Counted from the stretch's first letter, positions 9,321 through 22,418 are shown. The stretch: 64,000 nucleotides of DNA from Piscinibacter gummiphilus (GCF_032681285.1 NZ_CP136336.1:2281001-2345000); one strand, 5' to 3'. Made by a program: numbers and translations. The notes: generated from the letters alone by a model not told the origin.

Positions 9321-9352
9321 GCGATTTCTCTAGGGGTAAACAGTGAAATCGC
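9321..9352. promoter_or_regulatory. Inverted repeat in the selO/acyl-CoA ligase divergent gap
   Basis: GCGATTTC and GAAATCGC form perfect 8-base arms separated by 16 bases. The repeat lies in the 118-base gap between divergent selO and the acyl-CoA ligase, 58 bases before the ligase ATG. It is a plausible operator, but no binding protein can be named. Confidence 0.4.
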
Positions 9353-9410
9353 GCATGTTGCTGCGTTCCTATCATCCGTTGCATTGCAGCAATCTCACGA
9401 GGTACAGAAC

Positions 9411-11054
<1,644 letters not shown>

Positions 11055-11182
11055 ACGCCAGTTCTGCAGAGCGGGAGGGCGGGTTTGCACTGTCGTGCGA
11101 TTCCGGGTAATCCTTGAATTGGCCGGAGGGGCTATTCAGGTATGTTCATGGGGTTTTGTTTTTTGTGCACCAAGGAGAAGTC

Positions 11183-12433
11183 ATGAAATTTGCGAAGAAG
11201 ATGTTCGGCATGTCGGTGGCCTCTGCGGCCCTGTCGCTCAGCGTGAGCGCAGCGTTCGCGCAGGCCGGGGAGACCGTCAAGCTGGCATTCGTTGACCCGC
11301 TGTCGGGTCCGATGGCCAACATCGGCACGAACATCTTGCACACCTTCCAGGTCATTGCCGAGCGCAAGAGCGGCAAGGGCAACCCGGCAGGCGTGAAGTA
11401 CGAGATCGTTCCGTTCGACAACAAGGGTTCGGCCCAGGAAAGCCTGAGCGTCCTGAAGGCGGCGATCGACCAGAACATCCGCTACATCATCCAGGGCAAC
11501 GGCTCGGCCCCCGCCATGGCCCTGATCGATGCCATCAGCAAGCACAACGAGCGCAACCCCGGCAAGGAAGTCATCCTGCTGAACTACGCTGCGGTGGATC
11601 CTGATCTCACCAACAGCAAGTGCAACTACTGGCACTTCCGCTTCGACGCAGACACGTCGATGAAGATGGAAGCGATGACGACCTACATGAAGGACCAGAA
11701 GGACATCAAGAAGGTCTACATCATTGGCCAGAATTACTCGCACGGCCATCAGGTTGCCAAGTTCGCCAAGGACAACCTGGCCCGCAAGCGCCCCGACGTG
11801 CAGATCGTCGGCGAAGACCTGCACCCGATCGCTCAGGTGAAGGACTTCTCGCCCTACGTCGCCAAGATCAAGCAGTCGGGCGCCGACACCGTGATCACCG
11901 GCAACTGGGGCAACGACATGGCCCTGCTGTTCAAGGCCGCGCAAGACGCCGGCTTGAACGTCAACTGGTACACCTACTACGCTGGCGCCGCCGGCTCGCC
12001 GACCGCACTGGGCAGCTACGGCCTGGGCAAGGTTCGCTACGTGTATCCGGGCTACCCGAACCTGCCGGGCGAGTACCAGGAAGCGATGAAGGCCTTCGAG
12101 ACCCGCTTCAAGGGTGAAGACTTCAGCACCGCCACCTCGCTGTCGCTGTTCGACATCCTCGGCGGTGGTATCGCCAAGGCCAAGTCGACCGACCCGGTGA
12201 AGGTCGCCAAGGCGATGGAAGGCCTGTCGGTGAAGTCGTACTCGGGCGACATCCAGATGCGTGCCAGCGACCACCAGCTGCAGCAGACGCTGTACCTGGC
12301 CAGCTGGAACAAGGTCGACAAGAAGAACCCGGTGAACCGCGAGAACACCGGCAACACCTGGCACGCCGAGAAGGTGTTCGAGCCGTATGTGGCCAGCACC
12401 CCGACCACCTGCCAGATGAAGCGCCCGGGCTGA
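11183..12433 (+). CDS. Branched-chain amino acid-type ABC transporter, periplasmic binding protein
   Basis: A 416-residue periplasmic binding protein (Peripla_BP_6 fold) with a clear signal peptide ending AAFAQA. It begins the mature part with VKLAFVDPLSGPMANIG, the usual Liv-type opening. The start follows a strong AAGGAGA site. A terminator-like hairpin separates it from livH, which would allow more binding protein than permease. Liv-type receptors in Burkholderiales bind amino acids, aromatic acids or other carboxylates. Neighbouring acyl-CoA genes suggest a carboxylate, but this is inference. Confidence 0.9.
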   Translation: MKFAKKMFGMSVASAALSLSVSAAFAQAGETVKLAFVDPLSGPMANIGTNILHTFQVIAERKSGKGNPAGVKYEIVPFDNKGSAQESLSVLKAAIDQNIRYIIQGNGSAPAMALIDAISKHNERNPGKEVILLNYAAVDPDLTNSKCNYWHFRFDADTSMKMEAMTTYMKDQKDIKKVYIIGQNYSHGHQVAKFAKDNLARKRPDVQIVGEDLHPIAQVKDFSPYVAKIKQSGADTVITGNWGNDMALLFKAAQDAGLNVNWYTYYAGAAGSPTALGSYGLGKVRYVYPGYPNLPGEYQEAMKAFETRFKGEDFSTATSLSLFDILGGGIAKAKSTDPVKVAKAMEGLSVKSYSGDIQMRASDHQLQQTLYLASWNKVDKKNPVNRENTGNTWHAEKVFEPYVASTPTTCQMKRPG

Positions 12434-12443
12434 TCCCGCGCCT

Positions 12444-12477
12444 GCTTGCAGAAGGCCTGCGAAGGCTTCCTGCAAGC
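12444..12477 (+). other. Stem-loop in the 3' region of the binding-protein gene
   Basis: GCTTGCAG pairs with CTGCAAGC around an inner GC-rich region. It has no T-run, so it may protect the 3' end of the binding-protein mRNA rather than stop transcription. Confidence 0.4.
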
Positions 12478-12500
12478 GCTCTCTGCATGTCTCTGCAAAG

Positions 12501-12532
12501 AGAGGCAAGTCTTCACGGGCTTGCCTCTTTTT
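12501..12532 (+). terminator. Intrinsic terminator after the binding-protein gene
   Basis: AGAGGCAAG pairs with CTTGCCTCT across a 10-base loop and is followed by TTTT. It would end most transcripts before livH. Confidence 0.8.
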
Positions 12533-12765
12533 GTGCGTTGCAGCGGGGTAGTCCCTATCTCGGGCACCCTGGAAATCAACTACGGTGCGCACTGCTCGCA
12601 ACACGGTGGACGAGGGACTGATCGTGTCTCGACCGCGACCGCGCAGCGTTGCGCCACGTAGTACGCTGCCGTGCTTTTTTGCGGCAACCGTGCTTCGGCT
12701 TCGCATGGCTTGCCAAGCATGCGTACACGAGCTTTCCACACTCACCAATTGGACCTGACGACGCG
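12533..12765 (+). promoter_or_regulatory. 233-base gap before livH
   Basis: No supportable gene. It probably holds a promoter for livHMGF. An imperfect palindrome near 12702-12724 (CGCATGGCTTGCCAAGCATGCG) could be an operator. I see no clear -10/-35 pair. Confidence 0.4.
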
Positions 12766-13713
12766 ATGGAGTTCTTCACCATATCGCTACTGAACGGCAT
12801 CAGCTACGGGCTGCTGCTGTTCATGCTGAGTTCGGGCTTGACCCTGATCTTCAGCATGATGGGCGTGCTCAATTTCGCCCATGCCAGCTTCTACATGCTT
12901 GGCGCCTACTTCGCGTACACCACGATGAAATACGTGGGCTACTGGCCCGCGCTGATCGTGGCCCCGCTGCTGGCCTTCCTGGCAGGTGCGGCATTCGAGC
13001 GCTACTTTTTGCGCCGCGTGCACAAGTTCGGCCACGTGCCCGAACTGCTGATCACCTTCGGCCTGTCGTTCGTGCTGCTCGAGCTGGTGCAGCTCACGTG
13101 GGGCCGCCTGCCGGTCGACTACAAGGTGCCGGCTGCGCTCAGCGGCCCGCTGTTCACGCTCTACGGCACGCAGTTCCCGATGTACCGCGGCTTCATGATG
13201 CTCGTCGCCTTGCTGATGCTGTTCTCGGTCTGGCTGCTGCTGGCCAAGACCCGCATCGGCCTCATCATCCAGTCGGCGTTGACGCACCCCGAGATGTCGG
13301 AAGCGCTCGGCCACAACGTGCCGCGCGTCTTCATGCTGGTGTTTGGTGGCGGTGCTGCGCTGGCCGGTCTTGCAGGCGTGATCGGCGGCAATGCCTACGT
13401 CACCGAGCCCGGCATGGCGGCGGCGGTCGGCCCGATCATCTTCGTGGTGGTGGTGGTGGGCGGCATGGGCTCGCTGGCCGGCGCGTTTGCGGCCTCGTTG
13501 CTCATCGGCATCCTGCAGACCTTCGCCGTCGCGATGGACCAATCGGTGCTGACGGCACTGCGCCATCTCAACGTGAGCGTCTCTCCTTCCACTTTTGGCT
13601 ACCCCCTGATGGAACTCAAGATCTCGCAGGTGGCCCCGATCCTTCCCTACGTCCTGCTGGTGCTGATGCTGATCTTCCGCCCGAAGGGCCTCATGGGCAC
13701 GCGTGAGGGCTGA
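12766..13713 (+). CDS. livH: Branched-chain amino acid-type ABC transporter permease, LivH family
   Basis: A 315-residue integral membrane permease with about eight hydrophobic segments. The LivH pattern is visible: FFTISLLNGISYGLLLFMLSSGLTLIFSMMGVLNFAH at the start, and GPIIFVVVVVGGMGSLAGAF near the EAA-like loop. The ATG before EFFTIS is used; the frame is open further upstream but that stretch lacks membrane character. It forms the permease heterodimer with LivM, two bases downstream. Confidence 0.93.
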   Translation: MEFFTISLLNGISYGLLLFMLSSGLTLIFSMMGVLNFAHASFYMLGAYFAYTTMKYVGYWPALIVAPLLAFLAGAAFERYFLRRVHKFGHVPELLITFGLSFVLLELVQLTWGRLPVDYKVPAALSGPLFTLYGTQFPMYRGFMMLVALLMLFSVWLLLAKTRIGLIIQSALTHPEMSEALGHNVPRVFMLVFGGGAALAGLAGVIGGNAYVTEPGMAAAVGPIIFVVVVVGGMGSLAGAFAASLLIGILQTFAVAMDQSVLTALRHLNVSVSPSTFGYPLMELKISQVAPILPYVLLVLMLIFRPKGLMGTREG

Positions 13714-13714
13714 C

Positions 13715-15010
13715 ATGAGCAAAACACAATACTTCCAATTCCAGCCCTTCAACGTGGGGCGCCTTCTGGTGTGGAGCGGCTTTGCGCTGCTCCTGCTCGT
13801 CGCACCGCTGCTCTTCAAGAGCAGCCTCGCGCTGACGGTGCTCTCGCAGATGGGCTACATGATCATCATCTGCCTGAGCTACAACCTGCTGCTGGGTCAG
13901 GGCGGCATGCTGAGCTTCGGCCATGCCGTCTACACGGGTCTGGGCGCGTTCTTCACGATCCACGCGCTCAACATGGTCGGTGGTGGCAAGCTGCCGATCC
14001 CGGTAAGCCTGTTGCCCATCGTCGGCGGTCTCGCCGGTGCCGGCATCGCGGCCCTGCTCGGCTGGGTGACCACCAAGAAGTCCGCCAACACCTTCGCGAT
14101 GATCACGCTGGGTGTGGGCGAGCTGGTGTTCGCGATGTCGCTGATGTTCTCGGGCTTCTTCGGCGGCGAAGGCGGCATCAACGCCAACCGCGTGGTCGGG
14201 CAGCCGTTCTTCGGCATCACCTTCGGGCCGGCCATCCAGGTTTACTACCTGATCGCGGTGTACTGCTTCATCTGCACCGGCCTGATGTTCATGCTGACGC
14301 GCACGCCGCTCGGCCGCATGCTCAATGCCGTGCGCGACAACCCGGAGCGTGTGGAGTTCGTCGGCTACAACACCCAGGTGGTGCGCTACATCGCCTTCAT
14401 CATCGCCGGCTTCTTTGCCGGCATCGGTGGCGGCCTCACGGCGATCAACTTCGAGATCGTGACGGCGGAGTCGGTGGGCGCGGCGCGCTCGGGCGGCTAC
14501 CTGCTGTTCACCTTCCTCGGCGGCGCGTCGTTCTTCTTCGGCCCGATCATCGGTGCGGTGCTCGCGGTCCTGGCCTTCGTGCTGCTGTCGGAGATGACCA
14601 AGGCCTGGTTGCTGTACCTCGGCATCGTGTTCCTGGTGATGGTGATGTTCGCCCCGGGCGGCATCGCGAGCCTCATCATGATGAACGTGCGCGTGGCGGC
14701 ATTCGGCAAGTGGAAGCGCCTTGCCTTGAGCTACCTCGGCCTCGTCCTCACCACCGTGGTGTGGCTGGTCGGCGGCGCGGCCATCATCGAGATGGTCTAT
14801 CACGTGCAACTTGAAGCCGGCACCGGCGACACCATCAAGTTCATGGGCCAGGTGCTCAACACCAAGGACATGACCAACTGGATCGGCGCGGCTGCGCTGC
14901 TGTTGGTGGGTGGTGGGCTGTTCGAGCTGGTGCGTCGCCGCTTCCATGCGAAGTGGGGCGCGATCCAGGAAGAAATCGAAAAAGAGATTCACCGCAGGGG
15001 TGCTGCATGA
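13715..15010 (+). CDS. livM: Branched-chain amino acid-type ABC transporter permease, LivM family
   Basis: A 431-residue permease with multiple membrane segments and the LivM block LSYNLLLGQGGMLSFGHAVYTGLGAF. It is longer than many LivM proteins because of an added C-terminal part with two further hydrophobic segments (about 335-410) and a basic tail. The start codon follows the livH stop by one base, and its stop overlaps the livG start as ATGA. Confidence 0.92.
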   Translation: MSKTQYFQFQPFNVGRLLVWSGFALLLLVAPLLFKSSLALTVLSQMGYMIIICLSYNLLLGQGGMLSFGHAVYTGLGAFFTIHALNMVGGGKLPIPVSLLPIVGGLAGAGIAALLGWVTTKKSANTFAMITLGVGELVFAMSLMFSGFFGGEGGINANRVVGQPFFGITFGPAIQVYYLIAVYCFICTGLMFMLTRTPLGRMLNAVRDNPERVEFVGYNTQVVRYIAFIIAGFFAGIGGGLTAINFEIVTAESVGAARSGGYLLFTFLGGASFFFGPIIGAVLAVLAFVLLSEMTKAWLLYLGIVFLVMVMFAPGGIASLIMMNVRVAAFGKWKRLALSYLGLVLTTVVWLVGGAAIIEMVYHVQLEAGTGDTIKFMGQVLNTKDMTNWIGAAALLLVGGGLFELVRRRFHAKWGAIQEEIEKEIHRRGAA

Positions 15011-15807
15011 GCCAGGGCAACGTGGCAAACGACAAGGGCGGTTGGGCGGTCGAGCTCAACGACTGCCGCAAGAGCTTCGGCAAGACCGAAATCATCCGTG
15101 GCGCTTCGCTCAAGGTGAAGGAAGGCGAACGTGTGGCCATCATCGGCCCCAACGGCGCCGGCAAGTCCACGCTCTTCAACCTCATCAGCGGGCGCTTCGG
15201 TCTCACGAGTGGCGAGATCAAGCTGCATGGCCAGCGCATTGACGGTCTGCGGCCGTTCGAGATCAGCCGACGCGGCCTGGCACGCAGCTTCCAGGTGTCC
15301 AACCTCTTCGGCCGCCTGTCGGTGTTCGAGAACATCCGCTGCGCGGTGCTGTGGTCGATGGGCTACCGCTACGTGTTCTGGAAGTTCCTCGCCAACCTGC
15401 ACGACGCGAATGACCGCGCCGAGCAGGTCATGCGGATGATCAAGCTCGAAGCCAAGCGCGACGAAGCGGCGATGAACCTCACCTACGCCGAACAGCGCGC
15501 GCTCGAGGTCGGCATCACCATCGCCGGTGGCGCGAGCGTCATCCTGCTCGACGAGCCCACCGCCGGCATGAGCAAGAGCGAGACCTCGCGTTTCATCCAG
15601 CTCATCCGCGAGATCACCGTCGGCAAGACGCTGCTCACCGTGGAGCACGACATGGGCGTGGTGTTCGGCCTGGCCGACAAGATCGCCGTGCTCGTGTATG
15701 GCGAGGTGATCGCCTTCGACACGCCCGATGCCGTGCGCGCCAATGCGCGTGTGCAGGAGGCCTATCTCGGCTCCGTGCTGGCCGAACAACAAGCGGCGGG
15801 GCACTGA
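15007..15807 (+). CDS. livG: ABC transporter ATPase, LivG family
   Basis: A 266-residue ATPase. Walker A is GPNGAGKST, and the second half has LLDEPTAGMSKSE and the switch His in VEHDM. In place of the usual LSGGQ signature it has LTYAEQRALEVGITIAGGA, a form common in LivG, which normally has LSYGQQR at this position. Coupled to livM through an ATGA overlap and followed two bases later by livF. Confidence 0.92.
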   Translation: MSQGNVANDKGGWAVELNDCRKSFGKTEIIRGASLKVKEGERVAIIGPNGAGKSTLFNLISGRFGLTSGEIKLHGQRIDGLRPFEISRRGLARSFQVSNLFGRLSVFENIRCAVLWSMGYRYVFWKFLANLHDANDRAEQVMRMIKLEAKRDEAAMNLTYAEQRALEVGITIAGGASVILLDEPTAGMSKSETSRFIQLIREITVGKTLLTVEHDMGVVFGLADKIAVLVYGEVIAFDTPDAVRANARVQEAYLGSVLAEQQAAGH

Positions 15808-15809
15808 CC

Positions 15810-16511
15810 ATGACGATGCTTCAACTCAAAGACTTGCACGCCTTCTACGGCAAGAGCCATGTGCTGCATGGCGTGAACATGGACGTGAAGCCAGGCGAGA
15901 TCGTGGCGCTGCTGGGCCGCAATGGCTCGGGCCGCTCGACCACCGCCAAGACGATCATGGGACTGGTCGACGGCCACGGCTCGGTCAAGTGGCGCGACCA
16001 GGAGATCCTCGGCAAGAAGGCCTTCCAGATCGCCCACGCAGGCATCGGCTACGTACCCGAGAACCGCGACATCTTCCCCAAGCTCACCGTGCACCAGAAC
16101 CTGATGCTCGGCGAGAAGGGCACCGCGAAGAAGCCGCGCTGGTCATTCGATGACATGTACCAGATGTTTCCGCGGCTCAAGGAGCGCCAGCACACCGAAG
16201 CCGGCGTGCTCTCCGGCGGCGAGCAGCAGATGCTCACGCTGTGCCGCACGCTGATGGGCGACCCTGACCTCATCATGATCGACGAGCCGACCGAAGGCCT
16301 GGCGCCGAAGATCGTCGAGCTGGTGGCCGAGTACCTGAAGGAGCTCAAGCGGCGCGGCATCTCGGTGCTGCTGGTCGAGCAGAAGCTCACCATCGCACTC
16401 GAGATCTCGGAGCGCTGCTACGTGATGGGCCACGGCCAGGTGGTGTTCGAAGGAACGCCTTCCCAGCTGCGCGCCGACGCGGCCATTCGCAAGGAGTGGC
16501 TGGAGGTCTAA
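15810..16511 (+). CDS. livF: ABC transporter ATPase, LivF family, with Arg in place of the Walker A Lys
   Basis: A 233-residue ATPase, the partner of LivG. Signature LSGGEQQMLTLCRTL, Walker B followed by IDEPTEGLAP, and VEQKL are all normal. The P-loop reads GRNGSGRST: the invariant lysine of GxxGxGK(S/T) is arginine (codon CGC). The rest of the protein is intact, so it is not an obvious pseudogene. Arg at this position lowers or abolishes ATP hydrolysis in most ABC proteins tested. It may be a feature of this subfamily. Confidence 0.92.
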   Translation: MTMLQLKDLHAFYGKSHVLHGVNMDVKPGEIVALLGRNGSGRSTTAKTIMGLVDGHGSVKWRDQEILGKKAFQIAHAGIGYVPENRDIFPKLTVHQNLMLGEKGTAKKPRWSFDDMYQMFPRLKERQHTEAGVLSGGEQQMLTLCRTLMGDPDLIMIDEPTEGLAPKIVELVAEYLKELKRRGISVLLVEQKLTIALEISERCYVMGHGQVVFEGTPSQLRADAAIRKEWLEV

Positions 16512-16619
16512 GATCGACTGAAGCCGCTAGCCACCTCGGCCGGCACTGCTTCGCACGACACCCCGGCTGGCCGGTTTGTCGCTGACGAGACAGGAGCCGG
16601 CCGTTCTGTTTTCTAGACT

Positions 16620-16633
16620 CGAACGATCGTTCG
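16620..16633. promoter_or_regulatory. 14-bp perfect palindrome, candidate TetR-type operator
   Basis: CGAACGATCGTTCG is a perfect palindrome 40 bases before the hydratase/dehydrogenase ATG. ACG..CGT half-sites of this kind are typical of TetR-family repressors that control fatty-acid degradation. No such regulator is encoded in the window. Confidence 0.5.
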
Positions 16634-16673
16634 CTTTTTGCCGTTCCATCCGGCTTCAGAAGGGTCATCCGCC

Positions 16674-18767
<2,094 letters not shown>

Positions 18768-18794
18768 TCCCGACAAGCATCACCAGGAGACACG

Positions 18795-19373
18795 ATGAAG
18801 CGCGCCACCTTCACCAGCATGGAGACCAGCACCGCCGACGACTGGTCCATCATCAAGGAAGAGGCCGGCGTCTTCCAGCGCGGCCTGCCTGACCGTCTCA
18901 TCGCCCACCTGAAGCTGCTCGAAGGTGACTACGGCGGATTCCCGGTCGACCGCTACACCCACTCGCTGCAGACCGCGACAAGGGCGATGAAGGACGGCCG
19001 CGACGACGAGTACGTGGTGTGCGCGCTGCTGCATGACATCGGCGATACGCTCGGGCCCGCCAACCACTTCGACATCGCCGCAGCCATCCTCAAGCCCTGG
19101 GTCAGCGAAGAGAACCTCTGGATGGTGCAGCACCACGGCATCTTCCAGGGTTACTACTTCTTCCACCACCTCGGCCTGGACCGCCACCTGCGCGACCAGT
19201 TCGCAGGCCACCCGAGCTACGAGCGCACGGCCGAGTTCTGCGCGCTCTACGACAACCCGGCCTTCGACCCCAAGGGCGAGACGCTGCCGATCAGCGAGTT
19301 CGAACCGGCGTTGCGCCGCGTCTTCGCCAAGCCCAAGAACAGCATCTACCTGCCGGCCCAGAAGGCCGCCTGA
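18795..19373 (+). CDS. HD-domain protein, possible mixed-valent di-iron oxygenase type
   Basis: A 192-residue protein with an HD-superfamily metal site. Candidate ligands are His56 (YTHSLQTA), His80-Asp81 (ALLHDIGD), His91, His113/His114 ([12 protein letters not shown]) and a later Asp in [11 protein letters not shown]. The pattern H(x)nHD(x)nH(x)nD, together with a Gln three residues after the first His, recalls the PhnZ/TmpB/MIOX oxygenase branch more than nucleotide phosphohydrolases. It sits between the beta-oxidation fusion and the thiolase, so a role in acyl-CoA catabolism or a one-carbon trimming step is possible. Function is unknown. Confidence 0.75.
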   Translation: MKRATFTSMETSTADDWSIIKEEAGVFQRGLPDRLIAHLKLLEGDYGGFPVDRYTHSLQTATRAMKDGRDDEYVVCALLHDIGDTLGPANHFDIAAAILKPWVSEENLWMVQHHGIFQGYYFFHHLGLDRHLRDQFAGHPSYERTAEFCALYDNPAFDPKGETLPISEFEPALRRVFAKPKNSIYLPAQKAA

Positions 19374-19398
19374 TCACCCGAATCTTCCGGAGTACCCC

Positions 19399-20574
19399 AT
19401 GACCTCAGCCGTGATCGTTTCCACCGCCCGCACGCCGCTCGCCAAGAGCTGGAAGGGTGCTTTCAACATGACCCATGGCGCCACGCTGGGTGGTTTCGCC
19501 GTGAAGGCCGCCGTCGAACGCGCCGGCATCGAAGGTGCCGAGGTCGACGACGTGATCATGGGCTGTGCCACGCCCGAAGGCGCGACCGGCGGCAACATCG
19601 CACGCCAGATCGCCCTGCGCGCCGGCCTGCCGATCACGACCAGCGGCATGACCATCAACCGCTTCTGCTCCAGCGGCCTGCAGACCATCGCCACTGCCGC
19701 GCAACGCATCATCGCGGGCGAAGGCGACGTGTACGTGGCCGGCGGTGTGGAGAGCATCTCCTGCGTGCAGAACGAGGCCAACCGCCACATGGCCGCCGAC
19801 GGCTGGCTCGTGGAGCACAAGCCCGAGATCTACTGGAGCATGCTGCAGACGGCCGAGCAGGTGGCCAAGCGCTACAACATCGGCCGCGACCGCATGGACG
19901 AGTACGGCGCTGCCAGCCAGCAGAAGGCCTGCGCTGCGCAAGAGGCCGGCAAGTTCAACGCCGAGATGATCCCGGTCACCACGATGGCTGGCGTGGCCGA
20001 CCCGGTGATGGGCCTGCGCACGAAGGAAGTGACCATCAGCGCCGACGAAGGCCTGCGCGCCGGCACCACCAAGGAAGGCATCGCCGGCATCAAGCCCGCA
20101 CTGCCGGGCGGCCTCATCACGGCAGGCAACGCGAGCCAGTTCAGTGACGGCGCCGGCGCCTGCGTGCTGATGAACGAGAAGCTGGCCGAGCAGCGGGGCT
20201 TCAAGCCGCTGGGCCGCTTCCTCGGCTTCGCGGTGGCCGGTTGCGAGCCCGACGAGATGGGCATCGGCCCGGTGTTCGCCGTGCCCAAGGTGCTGAAGAA
20301 GCTCGGCCTCAAGGTCAGCGACATCGACCTCTGGGAACTGAACGAGGCCTTCGCCGTGCAGGTGCTCTATTGCGCAGACACGCTGGGCATTCCGATGGAC
20401 CGCCTCAACGTCAACGGCGGCGCGATTGCCGTCGGCCACCCCTACGGCGTGAGCGGCCAGCGCCTCACCGGCCACGCGCTCATCGAGGGCAAGCGCCGTG
20501 GTGCCAAGCGCGTGGTGGTGACGATGTGCATCGGCGGTGGCATGGGTGCTGCCGGCGTGTTCGAGGTGCTGTGA
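19399..20574 (+). CDS. Thiolase (acetyl-CoA C-acyltransferase)
   Basis: Cleaves 3-ketoacyl-CoA to acetyl-CoA and a shortened acyl-CoA (or condenses acetyl-CoA). The 391-residue length is typical. Catalytic residues are Cys90 (NRFCSSGLQ), His347 ([12 protein letters not shown]) and Cys377 (CIGGGMG). The start follows CCGGAG. Position after the hydratase/dehydrogenase fusion supports the degradative direction. Confidence 0.94.
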   Translation: MTSAVIVSTARTPLAKSWKGAFNMTHGATLGGFAVKAAVERAGIEGAEVDDVIMGCATPEGATGGNIARQIALRAGLPITTSGMTINRFCSSGLQTIATAAQRIIAGEGDVYVAGGVESISCVQNEANRHMAADGWLVEHKPEIYWSMLQTAEQVAKRYNIGRDRMDEYGAASQQKACAAQEAGKFNAEMIPVTTMAGVADPVMGLRTKEVTISADEGLRAGTTKEGIAGIKPALPGGLITAGNASQFSDGAGACVLMNEKLAEQRGFKPLGRFLGFAVAGCEPDEMGIGPVFAVPKVLKKLGLKVSDIDLWELNEAFAVQVLYCADTLGIPMDRLNVNGGAIAVGHPYGVSGQRLTGHALIEGKRRGAKRVVVTMCIGGGMGAAGVFEVL

Positions 20575-20586
20575 CGAGCTGACGAC

Positions 20587-22416
20587 ATGACTTACCGCTC
20601 CACCGTCGATTTCTTTCTCTATGACTGGCTGGCGGTGGAGGAGCTGACGCAGCGCCAGCGCTTCGCCGACCACTCGCGCGACACCTTCGCCTCCGTGCTC
20701 GACACCTGCGAGCGCATCGCACGCGACAAGTTCGAGCCTTTCAACCGCCTCGCCGACACGCAGGAGCCGCACTTCGATGGCGAGAAGGTGATCCTGCCGC
20801 AGGCGTCGCACGATGCGGCCAAGGCCTACGTCGAGTCGGGCATGCTGGCCGCCGCGCAGGACTACGACATCGGCGGCATGCAGTTGCCCTGCGTGGTGGA
20901 GATGGCGGCCAACACCTTCTTCTCCAAGGCCAGCATCGGCCTCGGTGGTGGCGGCATGCTGACCGCCGGCAACGCCAACCTGCTGATGGCGCATGGCACC
21001 GAAGCGCAGAAGGAAGTCTTCGCGAAGAACGAGTTCGCCGGCCGCTTCTTCGGCACCATGTGCCTCTCCGAGCCGCAGGCCGGCTCGTCGCTCTCCGACA
21101 TCCTCACGCGCGCCACGCCCGATGGCGATGACTTCGAGAGCGACCCGCTCGGCCCACGCTACCGCCTGCGCGGCAACAAGATGTGGATCAGCAATGGCGA
21201 GCATGAGCTCACCGAGAACATCGTGCATTTGGTGCTGGCCAAGATTCCCGGACCGGATGGCAACCTGATCCCCGGCACCAAGGGCATCTCGCTTTTCGTC
21301 GTGCCGAAGAAGCTGGTCGACATCGACGGCAAGCTGACGGGCGAACGCAACGACGTGGCACTCGCCGGCCTGAACCACAAGCTCGGCTACCGCGGCATTC
21401 CCAACACGCTGCTCAACTTCGGTGAGGGCAAGTACCCGGCGCGTGGCAAGGCGGGTGCGATCGGATACCTCGTGGGCAAGCCGGGCGATGGCCTCAAGTG
21501 CATGTTCCACATGATGAACGAGGCGCGCATCGGCGTGGGCCTCGGTGCGGTGATGCTGGGTTATGCCGGCTACGAGGCCAGCCTCGAATACGCGAAGGGT
21601 CGGCCGCAGGGTCGCCCGATCGGCGTGGGCGGCAAGGATGCGAAGCAACCGCAGGTGCCGATCATTCAGCACGCCGACGTGAAGCGCATGCTGCTCGCGC
21701 AGAAGTCGTACTGCGAAGGGGCGCTGGCGCTGGAACTCTATTGCTCGCGCCTCGTCGACGAGCTGCACACGGGCGACGTCGACAAGCGCGCCGAAGCCGG
21801 CCTGCTGCTGGAGATGCTCACCCCCATCGCCAAGAGCTGGCCCAGCGAGTGGTGCCTGGAGGCGAACAGCCTCGCGATCCAGATCCACGGTGGCTACGGC
21901 TACACGCGCGACTACCCGGTGGAGCAGTACTGGCGCGACAACCGCCTCAACATGATCCACGAGGGCACGCACGGCATCCAGGGCCTCGACCTCCTGGGCC
22001 GCAAGGTGGTGATGGATGGCGGCAAGGGCCTCGCGCTGCTCGCCGCCAAGGTCAACGCGACCATCGAGCGCGCGGTGCAGACGCCCGAATGGGCCGAGCC
22101 GGCGAACGCAGTGGCCGGTGCGCTCAAGCACCTGGGCAACGCCACCAAGGCAGCCTGGGCGACCGGCGTGCCCGAAGAGGCGCTCGCCAATGCCGTGCCC
22201 TACCTGCAGGCCTTCGGCCACACGGTGCTCGCTTGGATCTGGCTCGACGTGGCGCTGTGCGCGCAAGCGTCCAAGGCCGACGAGAACCTTCGGCAGGGCA
22301 CGCTCGCGGCCGCGCGCTACTTCTTCCGCTACGAGCTGCCACGCGTCCCGGCGTGGCTCAAGGTCGTCGAGACACGCGACGACACCTGCCGCACGATGAA
22401 CGACGACTGGTTCTGA
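20587..22416 (+). CDS. Acyl-CoA dehydrogenase, large DmdC/AcdA-type
   Basis: FAD-dependent alpha,beta-dehydrogenation of an acyl-CoA. The 609-residue protein is of the long type, with an N-terminal extension and an extra C-terminal domain, as in 3-methylmercaptopropionyl-CoA dehydrogenase. Motifs are MCLSEPQAGSSLSD, KMWISNGEH, IQIHGGYGYTRDYPVEQYWRDNRL and HEGTHGIQGLDLLGRKV; the last holds the probable catalytic base, Glu459. It starts 12 bases after the thiolase stop. It pairs naturally with the DmdB-like ligase at the head of the island, though many such pairs act on ordinary fatty acids. Confidence 0.9.
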   Translation: MTYRSTVDFFLYDWLAVEELTQRQRFADHSRDTFASVLDTCERIARDKFEPFNRLADTQEPHFDGEKVILPQASHDAAKAYVESGMLAAAQDYDIGGMQLPCVVEMAANTFFSKASIGLGGGGMLTAGNANLLMAHGTEAQKEVFAKNEFAGRFFGTMCLSEPQAGSSLSDILTRATPDGDDFESDPLGPRYRLRGNKMWISNGEHELTENIVHLVLAKIPGPDGNLIPGTKGISLFVVPKKLVDIDGKLTGERNDVALAGLNHKLGYRGIPNTLLNFGEGKYPARGKAGAIGYLVGKPGDGLKCMFHMMNEARIGVGLGAVMLGYAGYEASLEYAKGRPQGRPIGVGGKDAKQPQVPIIQHADVKRMLLAQKSYCEGALALELYCSRLVDELHTGDVDKRAEAGLLLEMLTPIAKSWPSEWCLEANSLAIQIHGGYGYTRDYPVEQYWRDNRLNMIHEGTHGIQGLDLLGRKVVMDGGKGLALLAAKVNATIERAVQTPEWAEPANAVAGALKHLGNATKAAWATGVPEEALANAVPYLQAFGHTVLAWIWLDVALCAQASKADENLRQGTLAAARYFFRYELPRVPAWLKVVETRDDTCRTMNDDWF

Positions 22417-22418
22417 GC

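Noticed and set aside
12649..12765. An N-terminal extension of LivH
   Set aside because: The added residues are not membrane-like and the family start is the ATG at 12766.
19405..22266. A 953-codon minus-strand frame opposite the thiolase and dehydrogenase
   Set aside because: Shadow of high-GC coding strand; His-, Gln- and Arg-rich translation without any motif.
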